Of a stretch of 64,000 nucleotides of DNA, positions 1 through 11,412 are shown piece by piece (position 1 is the stretch's first letter; each line of letters starts with the position of its first letter). The translations under genes and the position numbers were made by a program. The notes beneath the pieces are model-generated. The model did not search any database, had not been told where the DNA came from, and was given only the letters and a program-made list of their open reading frames with translations. The DNA is from Mikania micrantha (lineage: Eukaryota > Streptophyta > Magnoliopsida > Asterales > Asteraceae). The stretch is taken from the NCBI GenBank assembly GCA_009363875.1, contig CM018686.1, positions 2,046,001-2,110,000 of the forward strand, read 5' to 3'.

Positions 1-713
1 TCGATCTTACTTGGATCAACCAGGATTCCATTAGCATTGATTACATGACCTAGAAATTGTACTTCTCTTAGCCAAAAGGCACATTTTGAGAATTTGGCAT
101 ACAACTTCTCTCTTCTCAACGTCTCCAAAACTTCTTTTAGGTGATAGGCGTGGTCTTGTTCATTCTTAGAATATATCAAAATATCATCAATGAACACAAT
201 TACTGACCTATCAAGCATTGGCTGACATACCCTATTCATGAGATCCATGAATGCTGCTGGGGCATTAGTCAAACCAAACGACATTACCAAAAACTCATAA
301 TGTCCATATCTTGTTCGAAATGCAGTCTTTGATATGTCTTCTTCCCTCACCTTCAACTGATGATAGCCCGAACGTAGGTCGATTTTAGAGAACCAATTCG
401 CTCCTTGTAGCTGGTCAAACAAGTCATCGATTCTAGGAAGGGGATATTTGTTCTTTATTGTGAGTTTATTTAGCTCCCTGTAGTCTATGCACATTCGCAT
501 ACTCCCGTATTTCTTCTTTACAAATAATACTGGGGCTCCCCAAGGCGAAACACTTGGCCGCACAAAACCTTTGTCTAATAGGTCTTGCAGCTGTGACGTT
601 AGCTTTTTCATCTCTGAGGGTGCAAGTCGATAAGGTGTCTTCGCAACTGGTTTAGCTCCTGGTAAAAGATCAATTCGAAACTCTACTTCTCGTTCTGGAG
701 GCATACCCGGTAA
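1..713 (-). pseudogene. pol: Reverse transcriptase part of element A pol
   Basis: Translating the minus strand from 713 gives a Ty3 reverse transcriptase with the palm motifs SPWGAPVLFVKKK, CIDYRELNK, SKIDLRSGYHQ, MPFGLTNAPAAF and the catalytic FIDD box, ending in the connection region near FLGHVINANG. The protein would copy element RNA into DNA in cytoplasmic particles. It is in frame with the protease piece at 714-1637 but is cut off from it by an in-frame TAA at 714-716. It runs off the window start before RNase H. No stop is seen within the piece itself. Confidence 0.88.
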
Positions 714-1637
714 TTATTCAGGAAACACATCGGGGAATTGGGATATAACCGGAATATCTTTTAGTTCTTTCGTCTTCGCCTTATTATCGACCACATATGC
801 GAGATAAGCTTTGCAACCTTGATTCATAAACTTTTGGGCCTTCAGCATTGAAATGATATTTACAGAAGAGCTCGTACGATCTCCACAGATAATAATCCGA
901 TCTCCATCAGGCGCTTGGAGTTGAATCATCTTCTTTTTACATAATATTTTAGCTTCATGTTCTGTTAACCAATCCATGCCTAACACAACATCAAACTCGC
1001 CCAAAGTTATTGGGTAAAGGTTAATGGGTATTTTATGACCATCAAGGTCAATAGAACAACCCTCAACAATGGTAGAAATAACTACCTTCTTCCCTAGTGT
1101 CGTTTCAACTTCTAGTAGGGTATGTATCTTATTGGGGATCTTATTGAGCAGCATACAAAAGTTAATAGATATAAAACTTCTACTAGCACCAAAATCAAAT
1201 AATACAGTAGCGGGCATGTTATTGATAAGAAACGTACCCGACACAACATCTGGGGTTTCCTTAGCTGCACCAACGGTCATTGTAAAAGCTCTCCCCTTGG
1301 GTTTTGGAACCATATCTGTTTTCTTATTTGGGCATTCTGTTGCCCGATGACCTTGTTTCCCATAATCGAAACATTTCACAGTTGGGCATTTGTTGCCATA
1401 GTGTCCCTCCTTGCCGCACCTGAAACAAACATTCATCCCCATTCTACAGTTCCCACTATGCATCCGGTTACATATCTTACAAACTGTTGGACTACTGCCA
1501 TATATCTTTCTTTTTGGATTGAAATTGTCTTTCTTAGAAACTTGAGAGTAATCTCCCCACTTCCTCTTAATTGTCATAGGCCTCCCTCCTAGCCCGTACA
1601 CTTCTTCAAATAATTCTGCTGTAAGCTCTACTGCCAA
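714..1637 (-). pseudogene. Zinc-knuckle and aspartic protease part of element A
   Basis: This is the nucleocapsid and protease portion of the polyprotein, 307 codons, in frame with gag upstream. Zinc knuckles are CKICNRMHSGNC, a full CX2CX4HX4C (CFRCGKEGHYGNKC), and a second copy whose second Cys is Tyr (CFDYGKQGHRATEC), so that knuckle should not bind zinc normally. The protease active site reads LFDFGAS where the family has DTGA or DSGA, and VVLGMDWL follows as expected. Phe in the active-site triad would probably inactivate the enzyme. It ends at an in-frame TAA (714-716) just before reverse transcriptase. The start at 1637 is only the first Met after the gag stop, not a true start. Confidence 0.82.
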
Positions 1638-1640
1638 CTG

Positions 1641-2465
1641 TTAGGTTCCTGGTGCAGAACCTTTAACTAATCTCCTTTCCTCCGACGGAAGCCTCTGGAT
1701 ATAACGCTTGATTCGGGATTCCTCTGGTGTTACCAAGTGAGGTACTAATCTGGACATCTCATTAAACTTAGTCGTGTACTCTTGATGAGTCATAGTACCG
1801 ACCTCTAGATTCATGAAATCCTTTTCCATCTTATCTATAACAAACTTTGGACAAAATTTTGCTAACACGAAACGCTTGAAACTTTCCCAACTTAATGCTT
1901 CTACCGCAGGCTCCCCCATCGCTTGCTGAATTGTGTCCCACCAAAACAGAGCTTCAGATACAAAGGAATGAGCTGTAAACTTGACTTTCTGGCTATCATT
2001 ACACTCACTAATTTTAATTACCGACTCCATCTCCCGAAGCCACTGGTGAGCTGTCACTGCATCTTTCTTTCCATCAAACGAAGGAGGGTTACAACTCTTG
2101 AAGATCTTGTAGTCGCACCCTTTCTTTTTATCTTCTTGTCTAACCGTAGTGAGTGGTACGACAATTTGAGTAGCTCCATTTCTCGTATTGTTATCAGTGC
2201 CAGAGTGATTACCATTACTATCCCTCTCTTGTCGACGTATTTTTGCAGCAATTTCTGGTATTGCCGCTTTAAGCATTCTTACAAAGTTTGCTTCCATTTG
2301 ATCTGGTTGATCATTGGCTCCGTCATTCTCATGAGAATTTTCACTCGTTTCAATGGGTACATCATCTTCCAAATTTGGATTTAACCGAGTACTTTCTCTT
2401 CTAATTAGGGGTCTATCGGTATCACGATCGATATTTACATCTAGATCATGTTCTCTATTGGCCAT
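1641..2465 (-). pseudogene. gag: Gag (capsid) of element A
   Basis: 274 codons starting at ATG 2465, about 420 bases inside the primer site. The N-terminal 130 residues are polar and of low complexity. A retrotransposon gag (capsid) domain follows, with FDGKKDAVTAHQWLREME, EALFWWDTI and a conserved stretch ending near RLPSEERRLV. Gag would form the virus-like particle. An in-frame TAA (1641-1643) separates it from the zinc-knuckle segment, where related elements read straight through. Unlike elements E and C, there is no separate reading frame between primer site and gag. Confidence 0.85.
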
Positions 2466-2888
2466 CCTACAATTAAGGTATAGGATAAATCAATATTTGT
2501 ATGATAAGCAGTAATCCTAGAGTTCAAATGTATAATAAATAATCAATTACAGGACCTAGGATGTAATTACTTATTTACTATGACATCATCTTCCAGTTTA
2601 CTATCTATCATATTTATATTAAATATCCAACCTTAACCCTTAACTTACAGCACCTTTACAAATAACGAATCAAACTTTAGAATTATTTGCAAATATCAAA
2701 CCTCAATTGCAGTAGCTAATTTCAATTGATCTTTAGCATTTACGCATGTGTCAAAAGTTTCATTCGTTATATGCTTGATGTATCCTCTGTGGCTGGCATG
2801 CGGCTACTTTGACTGGCATTCCTATATTCTTCTAGAGTCCTAGTTTAAGTTTAGTTCCCGCTTGAGTACCTAAATCTCTTAAACTAGT
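2466..2888 (-). other. Untranslated leader of element A
   Basis: About 420 bases between the primer site and gag. I see no reading frame or structured RNA in it. Its position makes it the 5' leader, where a packaging signal would be expected. Confidence 0.5.
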
Positions 2889-2900
2889 GCTCTGATACCA
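2889..2900 (-). promoter_or_regulatory. Primer binding site of element A
   Basis: The reverse complement reads TGGTATCAGAGC, complementary to the 3' end of plant initiator-Met tRNA. It lies 3 bases inside the LTR end at 2904, the normal place for minus-strand priming. Confidence 0.9.
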
Positions 2901-2903
2901 ACT

Positions 2904-4028
2904 TGTAATGCCCATCTCCCGGGACACGTCACTTTGTCGGATTTACACATAAGCACAGTGATAAAATAGATATAACTCAATCGCAGCGGAAATAAAACAT
3001 ATTATACATAAGTAAACCCGATTACATATATGTCACACAACCATTTTAATTTATTTAGTCTTTTTATTTTTACAATATCTACATCTATGCCAGTCTTCTC
3101 AAAACCTGCAGCCAGCATCCATCCATGGTCACTTATGCCAATTGTTTCTTGCCTCGACTAGCTGAGGCTTCACCATCTCTACCTGATGTGCATGTTAGAA
3201 TTTGTCAGCTTAAGCTGGTCAGTTCTAAGTTTAATAAACATATTTAATTTCAAACAATATATTTCAAAAGCATTTCACAAAAGCATACATCGATATACAT
3301 GTATCATATTATATCAACAACATTTATTTAAAAATCTGTTCACCCGAAGGCACTCTGTTTTACCTGAAGGTAACTCTGTTTTACCCGAAGGTAACTCTGT
3401 TTTACCCGAAGGTAACTCTGTTTTACCCGAAGGTAACTCTTTTACCCGAAGGTAACTCTGTTTTACCCGAAGGTAACTCTTTTACCCGAAGGTAACTCTG
3501 TTTTACCCGAAGGTAACTCTGTTCACCCGAAGGTGCTCTTTTACCCGAATTTCGGCTTACAAAACTTTATTTTAGAGTTTTAAATTGGACAGAACCTCGT
3601 CTTATAAATATATATTTTTATAAAATATTTGGGCAGCATCTCTGTATACTCCGTGTTTTACAAAAATATTGAAAATAGCCTCCACGCATAATATTAGTGA
3701 GGTTTTAAACAAACAATATCTCGACCATACTAATTAAATAATTATTTTAAAATAAGAGTATAATAGGTGGTTACCTCAAAGTAGCTCGTACCAATGCTCG
3801 CTTAACAATCTTTGAACGAAACTGTAGTAACTACCATACCCGCTAAAGGGTTTTAGGAGGGTATTTTGACAGAGTTTCAACGTTTGAAACAATGAAAATT
3901 TCATCGTTGAAATAAAGTATTTATAGACGAAAATTCCTTCGGTATGAAGGAATAGATTATGTTACGTGAGGATGCTTCCATATTTCAAATTCATACAATT
4001 GTCACATGTCTATTTGATTTTTTTATAA

Positions 4029-4071
<43 letters not shown>

Positions 4072-4371
4072 ATTAATTTAGCTTAAATCTTGTTTTTCTC
4101 TTATAACTTTTTGCATCTGATGTTTTAAAAACTTTCGAATATGCCGTTGACATCTACTAATTATTCTCTACATTTCTACCCAAGTTTCGTTGAAAACGGA
4201 GCAGGGTCAAAAATAATATATTTTAATATTCACGAGCTTATATCTTGTTCATACATTATAGTATAACGGTCTGGCTTATATTAATGTGATCGTAATTACT
4301 TTAGGATTGTTCATAAAAATTTCGAACCCAAACGGTCACATAAATTCTGCATGTTATTATTAGGTTGCTAA

Positions 4372-4402
<31 letters not shown>

Positions 4403-4416
4403 TTTCGGTTGTTACA
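2904..4416 (-). repeat. 5' LTR of element A
   Basis: It runs TGTAATGCCC...GGTTGTTACA on the plus strand, so in element orientation it starts TGTAACAACC and ends GGGCATTACA. Length is 1513 bp. It contains a 21-bp tandem array (3342-3547) and two ATT microsatellites (about 4030-4075 and 4372-4402). Its element-5' half (about 3550-4416) is nearly identical to 62990-63960 in the solo LTR near the window end, but its other half is not. Confidence 0.88.
3342..3547. repeat. Tandem array, about 10 units of 21 bp
   Basis: The unit is close to ACCCGAAGGTAACTCTGTTTT, with some 19-bp copies lacking two bases. It lies inside LTR A. The chimeric LTR at 61740-63960, which shares the neighbouring sequence, has no such array, so the array is specific to family A. 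Confidence 0.9.
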
Positions 4417-4659
4417 CTATTACATGTTAATTTGTTGGCATGGACTATAACAATATGTGACAAGTAATTATTACTTAATTTTTATTGATTGTTAACTTAT
4501 ATTATATCGATTTTTTTAAAAAGTAAAAAGGGAAGTTATGATTATGACATTTCTTTGATGTTGGATGCATCGGATCATGCAATATGTTCTTGGTTATATA
4601 CTAACAAGTTGTTTTTAATAGAGGAGTATACATATTACCAAGAGTATTTGTCATAATAG
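4417..4659. other. Short AT-rich stretch between two LTRs
   Basis: No gene or repeat was recognised. It is the left flank of solo LTR B and ends in the AATAG target duplication (4655-4659). Confidence 0.4.
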
Positions 4660-4849
4660 TGTAACAACCGAATAATTAGCACATTTGATCCTGTATAAAA
4701 TCTATGTTGAATTGACAATGGTAATTACTACAGATTGATAGTACACGAGAAATGATGAACGTAGGCGAAAACCGTGCGCGAAACGGAGTTACGGATTGTC
4801 CGGAATCGCGAAACGAAGAAAATTTTCAAAGTATTGAACTTTTGGACTA

Positions 4850-4976
4850 GTCGCGGTACGCGACGGAGATTTGAGGATCCTTCGCGGTACGCGACGGACC
4901 TAAAATATCTAAAATCCTCCGGATTTCTTCGCGGTACGCGAAGCCTTATTTGGCTCCTCGTCGCGGTACGCGACGG
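4850..4976. repeat. Four copies of a perfect GC-rich hairpin
   Basis: GTCGCGGTACGCGAC or a close variant occurs near 4850, 4882, 4929 and 4960. Each can fold into a 5-6 bp stem around GTA. The core GCGGTACGC recurs in LTRs C, D, E and E' at a similar place between the U3 block and the promoter. Confidence 0.85.
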
Positions 4977-6372
4977 GTGAGGCGGTGGAATAAGTTGATA
5001 TCTTTCATCAGATTTCATAAAAATTATATTTCATCTTCATATCTCGAACATATTCGCTCCAGACGAGCATCAAACGAATTTTTCTCATCAAACCTTCAAT
5101 TTGAAGCCACCAGAAGTCTCTGATCATACCAGGGATCGTATCTACAAGTTCTGATCGTTGTTTTGCAGTCAAAACTCCGTCAGCTTAGGTAATGATTCGT
5201 TTTAACCTTCTAGTTTGATTTTGATTGATTAGATCTTGATTTTGAACGTAATGGCATAGTTAGGATTGTTGATTATTGCCTAGATGATGGCTAGGATTGA
5301 TTGGAAATGAAGAACACGATGTTCTAACGGTTAAATCCTTGTTTTGATCCGTTGCAATGCCCGGTTTGCATGAAATCACAACTATGGTTATAATGGTTTA
5401 ATCCATTTGATTTTGACAATGTAGATGGTTAGTTTGATTAATCTTTGAAATGCAAAGGTTAAATCTAAGTGTTTCAAACTAATCACAATTATTAACATAC
5501 TTATTGAACGATTATCTGATGTTTATGATAACAGTCAGATTAGTATGTTAAACATGGTTATTAAACCTATTCTAAGATTACATTGTGATATTTCATGATA
5601 TCTGGGTAATCAATTATAAGGATTTATCATTTCTAAGCCATTAATCTGTTTAAGAACTGTTTTAGCATTATAATCAACAACGTTAACTATTTGATGACTT
5701 ATAAGTCAATGTCTTTGACATTGAACGTTCAGAAAGATCTAATCAGTAAGTTAAAACATAAATGATTTATTAAGTGTAAACGAATGCAGAAATTCACCAT
5801 TAGTACCAGTTTGTGAGTGATCTTGCTACAGTAAGACATCAGGTGAGTTCTATGAGCCCTCTTTTACTATTTTAACATTTTAGGGCTGATATGCATGTTA
5901 TAAAGTTATTGTAGGTAAATGATTGTTTTATCTGGCTACGGTCAGATAAGAGAATATGCTAAAGTAAAGAATGTTTCAAGTTGTAAAGTTAATGTATGAA
6001 AGTGACATTAACCTGATTAAGGTCAGGTAAAGAATGTTTTCAAGTAAAGAACGTTTCAAAGTAAATAATGCTTTAAGTCTCAACTACAGTTGAGAAATAA
6101 ATGATTTTAAGAGCCTCAGCTGAGATGTCAAGAATGTTTTAAAGACTCAACTACGGTTGAGAAATGAATGATTTTAAAAGTCTCGGCCGAGGTTAATTAG
6201 AAAATGCGATTTTGAAGTCCCGGCTGTGGTTGGGCAAACGTTGAGCACTGCGGTGCGGATAATGATTTATGATTATGATGGTTTAAATGATTTAAACCAT
6301 GTTATGTATGAATGATGTATGTCAAGAAGTCTTGTACCGGTATGAGCCGTCAATTTCGGTTGATGGTTTAAA

Positions 6373-6462
6373 AAGTCCTGTGAAAGAACAGGCAGAAGTC
6401 CTGTGAAAGAACAGGCATAAGTCCTGTGAAAGAACAGGCATAAGTCCTGTGAAAGAACAGGC
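6373..6462. repeat. Four 22-bp units, each a small hairpin
   Basis: The unit is AAGTCCTGTGAAAGAACAGG plus a short spacer, and CCTGT/ACAGG can pair within each unit. The homologous place in the chimeric LTR (about 62250-62293, minus) has two units. Confidence 0.85.
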
Positions 6463-7285
6463 CTGTCGACTGTGTGTCGCCAGTTGAGGAAATCTTATGC
6501 ATGCATAACGTGTTGACTTCGGTCAACAGAACAGGCTACATTTATGCACTGTATGATTGATGTTATGATGTCATGTATGTTATGTATATGAAATGTTTTG
6601 TGTTTAGTATGATTGAGACTGTTGACTTCGGTCGGCAGTAAAGGCTAATGTTTTATGTATATTAAAGATTTAACTTTTATGAAAAGTAAACTTAGAACTC
6701 ACCAGCGAAAGCTGACTTGTTTAGCATGCATATCAGGTTGAATGGTTAGAGAAAGGAGACCAGGAAGGCTCATGGCATATATTGAAGACTACCCCTGGCA
6801 TAGATTGGCTGTATTATGTGACTGTTAGAAGAATGGGTTATGTTTAATGTGTAAAAGTTTGTTTAGATCTGTATGATATTTATGTTGTTACCCTACATTC
6901 CGCTGCTATGGTAATGTAAATATGGTTTAAGGACTATGGGTATGATGTTTGCCAACCGAGGGGCTTGGGGCCTCTCAAATAGTGCCTCCTAATTTACCAC
7001 AACAAGTGTGACAATTCGCAATTTCCAGGTTAGAATCATAACTCGGAAATAAAGAAAATGAATGTAAGCGAAATTACGAAACGAGACTCCGATTTCAAGA
7101 TACACAAAGTCGAATATAACGTTAAATAATAGATCAGATATTTTTAACCTTTCAGGTTTTGAAATTATAATGGTTGGAAAGAGCTTAAAAATTGTGAACG
7201 TGGGGGAAAACGACGCGTAAAACGGAGTTCGTATGCTCAAGTTATCGCGAAAACAAGAAATGAGTCAGATCACACCCGAACGCGC

Positions 7286-7311
7286 CACGTGGCACCACGT
7301 GTCAACACGTG
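7286..7311. promoter_or_regulatory. Three G-boxes spaced exactly 10 bp
   Basis: CACGTG occurs at 7286, 7296 and 7306, one per helical turn, about 90 bp before the TATA box of LTR D. CACGTG is the plant G-box/ABRE core bound by bZIP and bHLH factors, so a stress- or hormone-responsive LTR promoter is a reasonable inference. Confidence 0.7.
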
Positions 7312-7397
7312 GCAGGCATGTAAAATCCTAAATCCGGGCGTACCGCGCAGCGCCAAACGCCAGGACCAGGCAATGCGCCCCAAACCCTAAACTCGCC

Positions 7398-7404
7398 TAT
7401 AAAA
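7398..7404 (+). promoter_or_regulatory. TATA box of LTR D
   Basis: TATAAAA within CGCCTATAAAAGGCAG, in the expected LTR orientation and downstream of the G-box cluster. Transcription would be expected to start about 30 bases further on. Confidence 0.6.
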
Positions 7405-8347
7405 GGCAGAACATCATATTTTCGATTCTGCTTGCAAAAAAGCACTTTTCAGCTCTCAAATCCCGACCCTACTCCTCCAAATTCCCACATTTAACCCCTC
7501 CAATCATCTAGTATTCAACGCGAGGTACTGTCGAACTACTGCGAGGTAAAAATCTCATAGAATTTCAATTTGTTATGATGCTTGTTTAGATCTTATTATT
7601 ATTATATAATAAGATTATGATTAATTGTTTGGTTTAAATCAAAAACACGTCAAGGTTCTGCTCGACTAATTTTTGGGAAACAAACAATTATAAGCAGAGA
7701 TTCTGCCCAATTGTTTACAGGAAACTTGAGAAATATAAGTCGAGGCTGTGTTCGACTTAAAACCTAAAAACCTGACTTTTATAAACAGAGGCTGTATCCA
7801 AAACAAGTATACGAAACCTCAGTTTTATAAGCCGTTATAATGTCCGATTATCATAAAATCATATCATAGATCATAATGGTTTTAACCATTTGATTATAAC
7901 AATGGTTATGATTGTCTTTTATCATTCTTTGAAATGACCAATGACAAGGATTAATTATTCCTAAACCTGAATCCATCGAGAACCTGTTTTGGTGATATAT
8001 AACAACCATACTAATTTGATTAACCTGGTAATGTCCTGATTGATCCAACTAGTCGCAGTTAGCACACTTTTTGCGATGTTAAGTCAAAGAAATTGATTAA
8101 ACATTTGATATAAGATTGATGACTTGAGTTGTAATGTCCTTGACATTGAACGTCAAGGAAAATTTTGAGAGTCAAATTAAGCTTAAGTAACTCATAGAAC
8201 TCTAATGACATACATGTTTAGAGTTCAAGAACTAGTGATATGAACGTTGTGCATTGTTATTGATTTGAATCAACTCACGTGAGTTCACGAACCCCTTTTC
8301 TATATTTTGGCTTTTGAAACTCGGGAAATGAGAAAACATAACTACTC

Positions 8348-11300
8348 TGTCACACCCCCAAATTCCCACTTGTGGCAAATGTCCACGTGGATGTGACGTG
8401 TCCAGAATCACAGCTCAAGGTCATATAGAACACCTCTATATGCGTTTACAAATCCAGTGTTTGACACATACACAGAATAAAATAGTTTGCAGCGGAATAA
8501 TGGTTGTCACAATATATTGCAGCGGAAAATAAAGTGTTTGACATAATGCAGCGGAAATAATTAATTGTTGACATAACATTGTTTAATACATAAACCAAAC
8601 AAAATAGTTTTCAAAAGTTAAGCAAAAACAGGAATGCATGATGGCCCTAATGCTCGTTCCCCTATGGTGCATCTCTGAATGTCCATCAACTCCTCAGTTA
8701 CCTGAGAATACAAGTTAGAAAAGTGTCAACACAATGGTTGGTGAGTTCACAGGTTTTGATATACATATAGTAATGAAAGTGTGTCATGCTGTTTATCAAA
8801 TGTTAGTACCGAGCCCTAGGCCCAAAGTGTCAGTGCGTCACTACCGAACTAGACTTGTTTGTCCTTGCCTCCGCTATGCCTCGTATGCATAGCAAGTTAG
8901 GTCAGAATTTGCACGGGTTATGACATCCAGTCAACATAGTGCCCCGTGGGGTTAGTCATTCCCTAATGGATCCATCCAAATCTACCACGTTGTTCGTACA
9001 TTAACGGTAAGACTTTGTGAGGGCTTAATACGAGTTCAACACTTAATGTTTGTCCAATAAACCAGCATACACAAAAATGTTTGTACAGTAATAGATGTTT
9101 GACTCGATGCAACTAGTATTCTCCCCCTATTTAAAAGCGTTTGAAAAAGAGTAAAGAGGGGCCGTAAACTCACCTTAGTGATAAAGTAGTGTGTAAGCGT
9201 AAGCTCCTGAACGTCAAGTAGCACGTCTCGGTCACCGGCAACCTATATCGTATACCGTATGTGAGTTCGTGTAAGTGACCGTGCTAGTGTTCGTGTTAGT
9301 GCCCGTGTTTGTGTCCAACAACCCTTGGTTGTTCATGTTTGTCCGTGTCGGTCCACAATGACCGTGTTTGCTCGTGTTGGTCCACATTGACCGTGTTTGA
9401 CCATGTTTGACCGAAGTTGACCGTGTTTGACCAAAGTTGACCGTGTTTGACCAAAGTTGACCGTGTCAAGTCAACGACCCGTTGGTGAACCGTGTGACGG
9501 TTTGTGACTCGTGTAGCAATCGTGTAAGTGTTTGTCGTGTGCAAAACGCGTAGGTTGCGTTTATGGACAACTTACTATTTATAGTAAGTTTCCATTTTTA
9601 GAAAGTTCACAAAGCATGACGGTTTTATAGTTCTAGCATGTTCAATAGTCCTACGGGGTCATGTTAACACATAGCACATTATCATACAAGTTCATATATG
9701 CCGTTTATAACATGTTAGTGCACAAAAGTTTCCTAAAATGGAAAGTTCCCATTTTTAGCATACGTGACATCGGAAACCATCTAACTTAGCATCTAAACAT
9801 CATATTATAACATAATAAATCATTTAGCATGCTCAAGTCATTCAACATATTCCTAAGTCGGTTTTTGTAACCATAAAGTTACTAAAAATAGTAACTTTGT
9901 GGTTTTTGCATAAAAATGACCATTTAACATTTCCAAGCAATTTTTCATACCATCATTCATCATAATATGCTATTTACTATCACCTAATCATGTCAACATA
10001 GTCCAAATCATCATCCATCAATATTTTTATCTAGAAAGTTACTAAAAATAGTAATAACACCGAATATGATCATAGACATCATCAAGACTACTTTCTAACA
10101 CATCAAATCATCATGTTATCATCCTAACAACAATTCCACATACATGCATGTTCATCATTTCCACTAAATCATCACTTGCAATTTAAAAAGTTACTATAAA
10201 TGGAAAGATTCATAAAAATCATAGTTTTAATCATTCTAAGCAAATCTAACCATGGGTAATCCTTCTAACATCATCAATAAACATATCCATATACTCAAGA
10301 TCGTTCCAATACTCATGGATCGTACATGCATGGTGATATTTCAACGATCCAAGACCAAATAACACACTTTAATGACTCACATCATCATAGATCGTCATGA
10401 AATACATTCTAATCACTCTAGATCATCATTAAACACTTTGAAATCAACAAACCCAGATCTAAACATTACAAAATCCGTGCATGTGATGGGGTAGTGCTTG
10501 CATGTGTGATTTAACACTTGCATGTGTGTGTAGTGATGTGCAAATGAGTGTTTTAGTCACAAGAACTACCTCTAAAGCTCAAGAACTGAGAGATGTTGAT
10601 CTTAGCAGCTTCTATAGGCTCCTGGGACTCGGATTTGAGCAGTGGTGAAGTGATGGTGGTGGTGTCAAGCTTCCAACGTCTTCCTTCAAGCTTCCAAGGC
10701 TTCAAGGACCTCAACAATGGCTTCAATGGCTTCCTTTGTGTGTGTTTTGCATGTAACAGAGGTGCTAGAGAAGAGAAACTCGTGCAATGGCGTCTGGAGT
10801 CGACTAAAATGATGATATAGAGATAATGATGGATTTTGTGTTGCTCAAGAAGATTTTAAGCTGTCAGAGAGGTCAGGCGTATCGCCTGGCGTGGTTGTGC
10901 AAGTTGGTACGTTACGCGCGGATCCAGACAGACGAGGCGCTCATATTTCATCCGCGCGCATCGCCTGTCGCGGGCATCCCGGGTCAGGCGTACCGCCTGG
11001 CCTGAATTTCAAGCCCAATAAGCTTGTTTTGTTGTTCTGGCCCATTCTTGCCCGTTTCTCGACTGTAAAACATCATTCGAGTGTCGTTTGGACTCTATTG
11101 ATCAATTATTAGTCATAATTGACTTGTGACAGTGTTTCGTGAGGTTTCGAGGGTTGTGCTACACAATGTGTTAGACGTTCACCAACGTTCGTGTGTCTTG
11201 ACACGTGTGTGTTGTTCGTCCATAATTCCACGAATTATCTTGTCAGGTGTCTGTGTTTGTACTGTCGTGCCACGTGTCACACTAAATTAATCTAATTCTA

Positions 11301-11377
11301 GTGCCACGTGTACATAATGCATTTAAATAAACATTTAAATAAAATCAAAGCTGACCTGGAAATTACGGGGTGTCACA
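8348..11377 (-). repeat. 3' LTR of element E (3030 bp)
   Basis: It runs TGTCACACCCCCAAATTCCC...TTACGGGGTGTCACA on the plus strand. Compared with 17166-20191 it has one extra base near 8601, 8798, 9146 and 10188, all in A or T runs. It carries the GGCGTAYCGCC palindrome twice (10874-10889, 10985-11000), CACGTG motifs near 11198, 11269 and 11304, and a tandem array near 9340-9475. Confidence 0.93.
9340..9475. repeat. Imperfect 20-bp tandem repeat in LTR E
   Basis: The repeating core is TTGACCGTGTTTGACCAAAG with variants. The same array is present in the other LTR at about 18154-18289. Small reading frames across it are by-products of the repeat. Confidence 0.8.
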
Positions 11378-11387
11378 TCCTCCCCAT
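11378..11387 (-). promoter_or_regulatory. Polypurine tract of element E
   Basis: The minus strand reads ATGGGGAGGA directly before the 3' LTR start TGTGACACC, the expected plus-strand primer site. Confidence 0.85.
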
Positions 11388-11412
11388 GTTAGAAAGAATT
11401 TCGTCCCGAAAT

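Larger units (their letters stand above)
1..4416 (-). mobile_element. Element A: Ty3-type LTR retrotransposon, 5' part
   Basis: In element orientation (right to left) the order is LTR (4416-2904), initiator-Met tRNA primer site (2900-2889), gag (2465-1641), zinc knuckles plus protease (1637-714) and reverse transcriptase (713-1). The rest of pol and the 3' LTR lie beyond the window edge. All three coding pieces share one frame and are separated by two in-frame TAA stops, so this copy is defective. The 5 bases after the LTR are CTATT; the partner duplication is outside the window. Reverse transcriptase before integrase is expected for Ty3 elements, but integrase is not visible here. Confidence 0.9.
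4660..6977 (+). repeat. Solo LTR B with AATAG target duplication
   Basis: It starts TGTAACAACCGAATAATTAG and ends GGGGCCTCTCA, 2318 bp, flanked by perfect 5-bp repeats AATAG (4655-4659 and 6978-6982). No primer site or coding sequence follows, so it is a solo LTR left by LTR-LTR recombination. Its 5' half resembles LTR C (the block around 4745-4810 and the long stretch from 5190). Its 3' half (about 5840-6977) matches the reverse complement of 61740-62800 in the chimeric LTR. Confidence 0.9.
7007..8347 (+). repeat. LTR D, left part (interrupted by element E)
   Basis: It starts TGTGACAATTCGCAATTTCC. The block around 7195-7250 matches LTRs B and C (AACGTGGG...AAAACGGAGTTCGTATGCTC). It carries a promoter-like TATA box and three G-boxes. 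Element E is inserted at 8348; the sequence resumes after the TACTC duplication at 20197. No coding region of the D element is visible. Confidence 0.75.

Noticed and set aside
1923..2384. 153-codon plus-strand frame opposite gag of element A
   Set aside because: It is the complement of a real gag domain and has no domain of its own.
3342..3547. Regular repeats that at first sight recall a CRISPR array
   Set aside because: Units are directly adjacent with no unique spacers, and they lie within a plant LTR.
10593..11112. Small plus-strand frames repeated at 19407-19926
   Set aside because: They recur only because both lie in the two LTRs of E; no domain or start context supports them.
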